In this document: in pieces, positions 22,508-27,252 of the stretch
How positions within the stretch are numbered: the stretch's first letter is position 1
How the letters are laid out: each line of letters begins with the position of its first letter
Assembly (NCBI GenBank): GCA_021161465.1
Contig: JAGHAM010000024.1
Location: forward strand, 1-27,252
Reading direction: 5' to 3'
Length of the DNA stretch: 27,252 nt
Origin: Candidatus Iainarchaeum sp.
GTDB taxonomy: Archaea; B1Sed10-29; WALL01; JAGHAM01
Made by a program: the position numbers and the translations under genes
The notes under the pieces: generated by a model
What the model saw: the letters and a program-made list of their open reading frames with translations, nothing else
Told to the model about the DNA's origin: nothing
Databases searched by the model: none

Positions 22508-23106
22508 ACCTCAATAACCCTTTTCTCAGTGATTACTTTTTTAACCTTCTGGTCGTGGGGCTCTTTTGGGAGCCAACGCTTTATCTGACACTCAAATGCA
22601 AGGCCAATTGTCGGTGTTTCGGGCTTCTTTTCGTAGACCTCCCTGAGGAACCTGTCGAAGTAGCCACCTCCAAGACCAAGCCTGTGGCCTTTCTTGGTAA
22701 AAGCAACTCCCGGAACTGCTATCAAATCTATCTCCTCTGGAGGGATTCGCTTGGTATCTACTGGTTCGGGAACCCCAAGCTCGTTTTTCTTCAACTTGTC
22801 TAACTTATCAAGCAGGACCGCGCTCAGCTTCTCACCCTCAACCACTGGAACTACAACGCGCTTCCTTTTCTCTCTTAAAAGCCTCTCCAATAATCTTCTC
22901 GTATCTACCTCACTTCCTATTGACACATACAACATGACAGTTTTAGCATTTTTCCACTCTGGCTGCTCCAGGAGCTTTTCGTGGATGCTCTTGACCTTTT
23001 GGTCAAGCTCTTCACGCGCTGTTAGCTTTCTCTTTTTTAGTGTTCTCTTCCTCAAGAACTTCTTGGTAGCTCCCCTAAATGGCTTGAGTATTTTATTGAT
23101 TGGCAT
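22504..23106 (-). CDS. 5-formyltetrahydrofolate cyclo-ligase family protein
   Basis: 200 aa. ATP-dependent conversion of 5-formyl-THF to 5,10-methenyl-THF, or a related ligase reaction on a pterin such as tetrahydromethanopterin precursors in archaea. The signature VPGVAFTKKGHRLGLGGGYF (131-150) followed by DRFL is intact. Earlier blocks are also recognisable: the basic N-terminal FLRKRTLKKRKLTAREELDQ (17-36), VMLYVSIGSEVDTRRLLERL (57-76) and VVVPVVEG (84-91). It is the first gene of the four-gene operon, with no clear Shine-Dalgarno; the AT-rich stretch near 23163-23196 probably holds the promoter. Functional coupling to purine and MTA salvage through one-carbon metabolism is plausible but unproven. 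Confidence 0.87.
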   Translation of the reverse strand: MPINKILKPFRGATKKFLRKRTLKKRKLTAREELDQKVKSIHEKLLEQPEWKNAKTVMLYVSIGSEVDTRRLLERLLREKRKRVVVPVVEGEKLSAVLLDKLDKLKKNELGVPEPVDTKRIPPEEIDLIAVPGVAFTKKGHRLGLGGGYFDRFLREVYEKKPETPTIGLAFECQIKRWLPKEPHDQKVKKVITEKRVIEV

Positions 23107-23267
23107 CCACTACATCCCTACCCTTCAAGGTCATACAAATCTTGAGTTAGACCATAATGACCAACTAATTAAATCACTTCTTGCATAAATACTATTACGG
23201 AGGACAAAGGCTAAGAACAAGCAAAACCAGCATTGAACTTTGTACTTTAGGGATTCAATAGATGTTC

Positions 23268-24023
23268 TCATGAAATTTCCTTGATTACAGTGGTAGCGAC
23301 CTTCTGATAGTCAGGAATATCTTGCATGAGAGAAGCTAACTCATTGCCCCAGGTTTCCTTTAGTTCAATGATTCTATGATGTATAGTGTTTGAGTCATAG
23401 TTAATGGAGTAATAATCCAGTTTTTTTTGTACCAGCTTCTTATCAAGTTTTGTCTTCTTTCTGAGAAGGAACCAGGTGTCATATAAGTCTCTTGCCTTCT
23501 TTCTCGTTGCTATTGCCCTCATTTTTTCAGCTAGGATTTCCTTAGGTTGCATGACAATTGTAATATAAGGCATGAGATCAGGGTACACAGGAACCACGCT
23601 TACACTTTTTGGTTTTAACAATACTTCCTCCCGGGTGCTTATCTGAAGTGTGATGACTGCCTTGGTTCTCTCACTACCATCATAAAGTGGGCCATTAATG
23701 GCTAATCTGAAGCTTATACCACTTTCCTGCATTTTTTTGTTTCTTAAACTAGCAGGATACCCAAATCTCTCAACGTCATTGATAACCTCGCCTAAAACTT
23801 TGTCCAAATTCAACTCACTATTTAGAGTGAAATCCAAATCTTCAGAGAATCTATTTAGTCCAAGCGTCTTCTGCAGGCAGGTACCTCCCTTGAAAACCAA
23901 CTGGTTACTTACACGTTTGTAGAGAAGCTGGAGAATGAGGTGTTGTAGGTAATCTCTCTCTACTTGGCCAAGGTTGAAACCAAGGATGTTTTGGTAGTTC
24001 ATCAAGGTTTTTTTATCTATCAT
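23268..24023 (-). CDS. abiEii: AbiEii nucleotidyltransferase toxin
   Basis: 251 aa. Type IV toxin-antitoxin nucleotidyltransferase. Motif I is LVFKGGTCLQKTLGLNRFSE (42-61) with DLDF (Asp62 and Asp64 as metal ligands). Motif IV is MQPKEILAEKMRAIATRKKA followed by RDLYD, giving the diagnostic K-x-R-D-x-x-D. This is the standard AbiEii/DUF1814 layout. AbiEii-like enzymes block growth by modifying tRNA with nucleotides, from work on bacterial family members. The ATG overlaps the antitoxin stop by 4 nt. It probably acts in plasmid-like stabilisation or phage/virus defence; in this archaeon that is inference. Confidence 0.9.
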   Translation of the reverse strand: MIDKKTLMNYQNILGFNLGQVERDYLQHLILQLLYKRVSNQLVFKGGTCLQKTLGLNRFSEDLDFTLNSELNLDKVLGEVINDVERFGYPASLRNKKMQESGISFRLAINGPLYDGSERTKAVITLQISTREEVLLKPKSVSVVPVYPDLMPYITIVMQPKEILAEKMRAIATRKKARDLYDTWFLLRKKTKLDKKLVQKKLDYYSINYDSNTIHHRIIELKETWGNELASLMQDIPDYQKVATTVIKEIS

Positions 24024-24730
24024 TCCAACACCTCATTGATGATAAGTTTCCACTCTTTAGCCCTCTCCCCACTCTCCGGGAATAATGGGTTAAGTGGGTC
24101 ATAAGAGCGATTGATCAGCTTCTTGAGTGGGGAGGCATCTATCCCAGAGAGCTCCATAAGATAACCTACTCTTTTAGCGACAACTATAGAGTTCATCCTT
24201 TTGGTGTATCCAATTAGTTTTTCCCTGTCTACTCCTCTTTCAAGGGCTTCTTTAATTTCAGTTAGCGGGCAGTACTGTGGCAGGTAAGCAGCGTCAACTA
24301 TTATCTTTTCCTTGTCACCAACAAAGGCATACCCCATTTCATGTTTATGCTTCTGGTAGCCAAATACCCTCCTTGGGTGTATTTTAATGAATCTTATCTT
24401 TACTCCTTCATAGGCTACCTCTTTTAGGTTTCTATAAGTTACAACATGGAGCGTTTGCGGTATCTGTGTGGTCAGATTGTGGTAAGCCAAACCACCTAGG
24501 AAAGACACGTAGGAGGGTGATAACAGGTTGGAAGCTACAACCTCAGGTCTTGCTTCGGCAAGGCAATATCTAGCCTTTGTTATCCTCCTAATTGTGTCTC
24601 TTTCCTCAAGCCGTTTCAGGTAGACACGGGTGTAGTTTATATTCTTTCCAATGAGCTTTGCAACATCTTTCGAGCTAAATACACCCAACTTTGCTCTCTT
24701 CACCTCTTCTACGAATTCACTTTCCTTCAT
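24020..24730 (-). CDS. abiEi: AbiEi antitoxin and transcriptional regulator
   Basis: 236 aa. The N-terminal winged helix (residues ~5-58: FSSKDVAKLIGKNINYTRVY, then LKRLEERDTIRRITKARYC) is followed by the AbiEi C-terminal domain (YVSFLGGLAYHNLTTQIPQT, VTYRNLKEV, IRFIKIHPRRVFGY and YAFVGDKEKIIVDAAYL). This is the classic cognate of AbiEii. A Shine-Dalgarno-like AAGGTG lies 7 nt before the ATG. It is expected to neutralise the toxin indirectly and to repress its own promoter. The 4-nt overlap with the toxin gene couples translation. Confidence 0.88.
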   Translation of the reverse strand: MKESEFVEEVKRAKLGVFSSKDVAKLIGKNINYTRVYLKRLEERDTIRRITKARYCLAEARPEVVASNLLSPSYVSFLGGLAYHNLTTQIPQTLHVVTYRNLKEVAYEGVKIRFIKIHPRRVFGYQKHKHEMGYAFVGDKEKIIVDAAYLPQYCPLTEIKEALERGVDREKLIGYTKRMNSIVVAKRVGYLMELSGIDASPLKKLINRSYDPLNPLFPESGERAKEWKLIINEVLE

Positions 24731-24782
24731 GTATCACACCTTACTACCTGTTGTCTGTTCCTTGTAACTCTCACTCCTGTAT

Positions 24783-24791
24783 GTATATAAG
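24783..24791 (-). promoter_or_regulatory. Candidate TATA box of the abiEi-abiEii operon
   Basis: Minus-strand CTTATATAC lies about 57 nt upstream of the abiEi ATG. It would give a leader of ~30 nt that contains the AAGGTG ribosome-binding site, unlike the leaderless promoters elsewhere in the window. Confidence 0.45.
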
Positions 24792-24993
24792 CTCTTATGC
24801 GTTGGCCGTTGAAACTTCTGTAGTTTATTTGGAAGGTCTTCTTTTTAAGCTTTTGGTTCTCGTAACATATCATTTTTGATAAGTTGTAGGAGTTAAAAGC
24901 TGATGAAAAACCAAACACGTGAAAAACACTAGTGGTTTAAGTCATGATGCGAGCGGGCTTTCGTTTTATTTTTAGTTTTTATGCAACACCTGC

Positions 24994-25014
24994 AATTTTA
25001 CTAATAGTAAAATT
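24994..25014. promoter_or_regulatory. 21-bp perfect palindrome at the second DUF4143 promoter
   Basis: AATTTTACTA and TAGTAAAATT are perfect 10-bp arms around a single A (25004). The right arm touches the TATA-like TTTAAATATA (25013-25022). A dimeric repressor bound here would block transcription of the ATPase gene. AT-only palindromes occur by chance more often than mixed ones, but two of the arm positions are G/C pairs. Confidence 0.5.
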
Positions 25015-25045
25015 TAAATATATGTTAAAATAATAGGTGAAGAAT

Positions 25046-26332
25046 ATGAAAAACAAACTTTTTCCGCGAGATATCCTCCCAAAACTTTTAAGGTGGATGG
25101 AGAGGAGAGAAATCTACGCCATTAAGGGGCCACGCCAGTCTGGTAAGACCACCCTTCTTCATTTGCTCAAAAATGAACTTGTAAAAAAAGGAGTGGATGA
25201 AGATAAAATAATCTTCTTGAACTTTGAAGACCCAGATGTGCTAGAAGGTTTCTCACGTAACCCAAAAACATACATAAAAAGCTTCATGATGGATAACGGT
25301 AGACATTATTTCTTTATGGATGAATACCAGTATGTTAAGGATGGGGGAAAGAAGCTAAAGTTGCTTTATGATGATATAACCAATGCAAAGTTTGTGATAA
25401 CTGGTAGCTCTTCACTTGAGATCTCTGGTGGGATCGGAAAGTCTCTCGTTGGAAGAGTTTTTTTCTTCGAATTATTGCCTTTTAGTTTTCACGAGTTTCT
25501 GACCGTGAGAAATCCGCGTCTTGCAAGAGTTTACGAAGAACACAACAGTTTAATCAAGAAATTCATTTTAGAGGGAAGGAACTTTCAGTTGTCAGAAGAT
25601 CCATTTACAAACGAATTTTTTCCTTTGTTTGAGGAATATCTTATTTTTGGTGGTTATCCTGAAGTAGTTAAGACAAGGGACAGTGAGACCAAGAAGGTAA
25701 TATTGAAGAATATTTATGATACTTACATCTCAAGAGATGTAATCGGGTTTCTAAGGGTGTCTGATCCACTAGCTTACAGATGCATAGTTAGAGCATTAAG
25801 TGCAACTACTGGAGGCATGCTGGACTACAACAAAATATCCAGTTCATGTGGAAGCAGTTACAGAGAAACTCGAAAAGTGATTTCAATGTTAAGTGAGACA
25901 TATATTCTTCACTTGCTCCCACCATTCTTTAGGAACCCTGTTACTGAGTTGAGGAAAACTAGAAAAGTTTATTTCTTTGATTCAGGTCTTAGAAATCACA
26001 TTATCAATAATTTTAACCCTCTGGATTATAGAACTGATTCTGGAGCTTTAGTGGAGAATCATGTTTTTTCGGGTTTGTTTAGAATGCTAGCTGAAGTCCA
26101 AATGCCGTTGGCTTATTGGAGGACAATTTCAAAAGCGGAAACAGATTTTGTGATCGATGGGAAGATACCCATAGAAGTTAAATATACATTGATTAAGGGA
26201 GTCCCCAAAGGTTTGAGGAGTTTTATCGAGAAATATCAACCCAAGAGGGCGCTTGTCCTTGCCAGAGATTCATGGAAAGAACAAATGGTGGGAAAAACCA
26301 TAACTAAGTTCATCCCCTTGCACTATATATGA
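25046..26332 (+). CDS. AAA ATPase, DUF4143 family (second copy)
   Basis: 428 aa. Walker A GPRQSGKTT (28-36), FLNFEDPDV, Walker B YFFMDEYQYV (88-97), ITGSSSLEIS and SLVGRVFFFELLPFSFHEFL, the family signature also seen in the copy at 16189. The C-terminal DUF4143 domain has KVYFFDSGLRN, GALVENHVFSGL and a nuclease-like AETDFVI then IPIEVKYT. The ATG at 25046 is preferred over the GTG at 25037 because AGGTGA stands 5 nt before it. The two ATPases share layout but only moderate identity, so they are old paralogues or separate arrivals. Function is unknown; a link to nucleic-acid processing or defence is inference. Confidence 0.87.
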   Translation: MKNKLFPRDILPKLLRWMERREIYAIKGPRQSGKTTLLHLLKNELVKKGVDEDKIIFLNFEDPDVLEGFSRNPKTYIKSFMMDNGRHYFFMDEYQYVKDGGKKLKLLYDDITNAKFVITGSSSLEISGGIGKSLVGRVFFFELLPFSFHEFLTVRNPRLARVYEEHNSLIKKFILEGRNFQLSEDPFTNEFFPLFEEYLIFGGYPEVVKTRDSETKKVILKNIYDTYISRDVIGFLRVSDPLAYRCIVRALSATTGGMLDYNKISSSCGSSYRETRKVISMLSETYILHLLPPFFRNPVTELRKTRKVYFFDSGLRNHIINNFNPLDYRTDSGALVENHVFSGLFRMLAEVQMPLAYWRTISKAETDFVIDGKIPIEVKYTLIKGVPKGLRSFIEKYQPKRALVLARDSWKEQMVGKTITKFIPLHYI

Positions 26333-26367
26333 ATGCTGCATACAGATACCCCTGTATTCAACCAACA

Positions 26368-26393
26368 ACTAATCAGTCGCACTAATCAGTCGC
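26368..26393 (+). repeat. Perfect tandem duplication of 13 bp
   Basis: ACTAATCAGTCGC occurs twice back to back (26368-26380, 26381-26393), just after the ATPase stop codon. It could be a target-site or slippage duplication. Confidence 0.7.
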
Positions 26394-26410
26394 TTTATTA
26401 TTTCTTTATT

Positions 26411-26468
26411 GTTTTCTCTTGTTCTATCGAGAAAACACATCCATACATTTTTGTTTTCTGGAGAAAAC
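26411..26468. terminator. Two hairpins with the same arms, in T-rich DNA
   Basis: GTTTTCTC (26411-26418) pairs with GAGAAAAC (26429-26436) across 10 nt. GTTTTCT (26453-26459) pairs with AGAAAAC (26462-26468) across two G. The upstream DNA is T-rich (26393-26423), as archaeal terminators are. The repeated arms could instead be operator sites or the remains of an inserted element. Confidence 0.4.
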
Positions 26469-26581
26469 AAAATTACTGTAGGACAATGCTATCGCAACCA
26501 AAAGTAAAACTAGATTGCCAAAATAATCACTTATTGTCTCATTATCAGCAGTTAAGTGTTTCCACCAAAACACATAAATAA

Positions 26582-26692
26582 TGTCGTGAGTATCTAGGAA
26601 AAGCCGATGGTGACCCAGAGAAGGCAAGTGTTTTGTATCTAGAAGATGCTAAAAGGTATCAAAGGGGACACTCAGAATTCTTCAGATTGTGA
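26582..26692 (+). pseudogene. Short coding remnant without a start codon
   Basis: The frame is open from just after a TAA (26579-26581) to TGA at 26690-26692. It encodes CREYLGKADGDPEKASVLYL and then EDAKRYQRGHSEFFRL. Composition looks protein-like (balanced charge, aromatic spacing, no low complexity), yet there is no usable start codon. It may be the 3' end of a lost gene. I do not recognise the family, and chance is possible at 36 codons. Confidence 0.3.
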
Positions 26693-26743
26693 GTTTTTTA
26701 AGCTGTAGATACTCCCACCCCACCTCTCATCCTCCGGCAAGAT

Positions 26744-26751
26744 TTTATAAA
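26744..26751 (+). promoter_or_regulatory. TATA box for the flippase gene
   Basis: TTTATAAA centred ~26 nt before the ATG at 26773, the same spacing as the other leaderless starts in this window. Confidence 0.6.
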
Positions 26752-26772
26752 GCATTCCATTAAACTTAATGG

Positions 26773-27252
26773 ATGCCTTCATCCAGATCAAAACCAGGTT
26801 TCCTACGTTCCACGATAAACACAATATCATCACACGAAACTATCAAGGAAGTAGCTAAAAACCAGCTGGCCAAGCTCAAAGGCAAGTCTTCCATCACAAT
26901 GGCTAAGCTCAGAGACAAGTCCTCTCTCACGCGTCAGTTCCTGGAAAACCTATCGTTCCGGATGCTTGCCAACATGTTGATGAAGGGTGTTTCCTTCCTG
27001 CTTATACTCTGGCTGACGCGAGTCCTGACATCGGATGACTTCGGCCTTTACTCCTTTGCCATAAGTCTTGCATCCTTGTTTGCTGTCTTTGGAAACCTTG
27101 GCGTTACCGGAGCTTTGCTGAAAGTGGTCCCCGAGAAGCTCGCCAGGGACGACAAGAAAGGTGCGGCCTCCTGGATACTTGGTGGCCTGAAACTCCTTAC
27201 TTTTGGCTCGTTGGCAATCTTCCTCTTCCTCTTCATCACCTCACCCTACCTA
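26773..27252 (+). CDS. Polysaccharide/lipid-linked oligosaccharide flippase, 5' part
   Basis: 160 codons from the ATG at 26773, open to the window edge. After a basic, cytoplasmic N-terminus of ~60 residues (with a tandem AKLKGKSSIT / AKLRDKSSLT) comes the Wzx/RfbX-type start: FRMLANMLMKGVSFLLILWL, then TRVLTSDDFGLYSFAISLAS and LFAVFGNLGVTGALLKVVPE. The phrase LTxDDFGLYSFA and the following GNLGVTGALLK are typical of MATE-like polysaccharide transporters, which flip lipid-linked glycans across the membrane. Two membrane helices are complete and a third is under way at the edge. It may handle the polyprenyl-linked sugars made with the UppS and nucleotidyltransferase seen earlier. Confidence 0.85.
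   Translation, partial: MPSSRSKPGFLRSTINTISSHETIKEVAKNQLAKLKGKSSITMAKLRDKSSLTRQFLENLSFRMLANMLMKGVSFLLILWLTRVLTSDDFGLYSFAISLASLFAVFGNLGVTGALLKVVPEKLARDDKKGAASWILGGLKLLTFGSLAIFLFLFITSPYL

Larger units (their letters stand above)
24731..25045. other. Divergent intergenic region between abiEi and the second DUF4143 gene
   Basis: 315 nt with no convincing gene. It holds the abiEi promoter on the left and, on the right, a 21-bp palindrome and a TATA-like TTTAAATATA just before the ATPase gene. The middle (about 24800-24960) is AT-rich and shows nothing I can name. Confidence 0.5.
26333..26772. other. Gene-free stretch before the flippase gene
   Basis: 440 nt. From left to right: a 13-bp tandem repeat, two GTTTTCT hairpins, an AT-rich segment (26470-26580) where I see nothing, the coding remnant, then a TATA box for the next gene. 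The clutter of repeats and a gene fragment suggests a scar of past insertion or deletion. Confidence 0.45.

Noticed and set aside
23107-23267. Search for a tRNA or terminator between the cyclo-ligase gene and abiEii
   Set aside because: No cloverleaf, no TTCNANNC T-loop and no strong hairpin; it appears to be only a promoter region.
24727-24918. 63-codon minus-strand frame ending at the abiEi start
   Set aside because: It runs across the AbiEi TATA box, has biased basic composition and no recognisable motif; probably chance.
24895-24960. Possible C/D box RNA (CTGATGA and a later ATGATG)
   Set aside because: No D or D' box (CTGA) at the required spacing and no closing stem.
24944-25033. 29-residue hydrophobic open frame (starts MMRAGFRFIFSF) before the second DUF4143 gene
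   Set aside because: It crosses the palindrome and TATA-like run, has no ribosome site, and AT-rich DNA readily gives hydrophobic codons.
26333-26581. 82-codon plus-strand frame directly after the DUF4143 stop
   Set aside because: It spans tandem and inverted repeats, has erratic composition and lacks promoter or ribosome site.

Overview
The window reads as archaeal chromosome, most likely from an uncultivated DPANN-like or euryarchaeal lineage (the lineage is inference; no marker gene is present). Archaeal signs are a FlaI/VirB11-like pilus ATPase, pilin-like proteins with class III signal peptides, a geranylgeranyl-reductase-family flavoprotein, a cis-prenyltransferase, and TATA boxes about 26 nt upstream of start codons, which implies leaderless mRNAs. 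Base composition is moderate, roughly 40-45% GC by eye, and AT-richer around the accessory genes.

Positions 1-9935 (minus strand) hold one tightly packed operon of at least ten genes for a type IV pilus/Tad-like system. In transcription order they are two pilin-like proteins, the assembly ATPase carrying a full-length intein with a homing endonuclease, two separate TadB/TadC-like membrane platform proteins, three more pilin-like or anchored proteins (one a large, sequon-rich, Ig-like protein), a single-pass surface protein, and a cysteine-rich secreted protein that runs off the left edge. Positions 9936-10158 are the divergent control region, with a 6-bp inverted repeat over the operon TATA box and two identical 30-bp direct repeats separated by 35 bp.

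Positions 10159-16008 are mostly household and envelope genes: cis-prenyltransferase, carbamate kinase, GGR-family reductase, a ribbon-helix-helix/nucleotidyltransferase fusion directly abutting a sugar-1-phosphate nucleotidyltransferase, and a PLP trans-sulfuration enzyme. Lipid carrier, NDP-sugar synthesis and the flippase at the right edge (26773 onward) would fit glycosylation of the sequon-rich pilus proteins; this link is inference.

Positions 16189-19831 and 23268-26332 are accessory. They contain two AAA/DUF4143 ATPases, a canonical AbiEi-AbiEii toxin-antitoxin pair, a second nucleotidyltransferase/winged-helix pair, and an orphan close paralogue of that winged-helix gene with a changed helix-turn-helix. 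Between them, 19888-23106 (minus) is a four-gene operon that reads as methylthioadenosine salvage: MTA/SAH-type deaminase, methylthioinosine/purine nucleoside phosphorylase, a purine phosphoribosyltransferase fused to a C-terminal winged helix, and 5-formyltetrahydrofolate cyclo-ligase. Positions 26333-26772 have no intact gene but hold tandem and inverted repeats, a short coding remnant and the flippase promoter. No tRNA, rRNA or transposase gene was seen.
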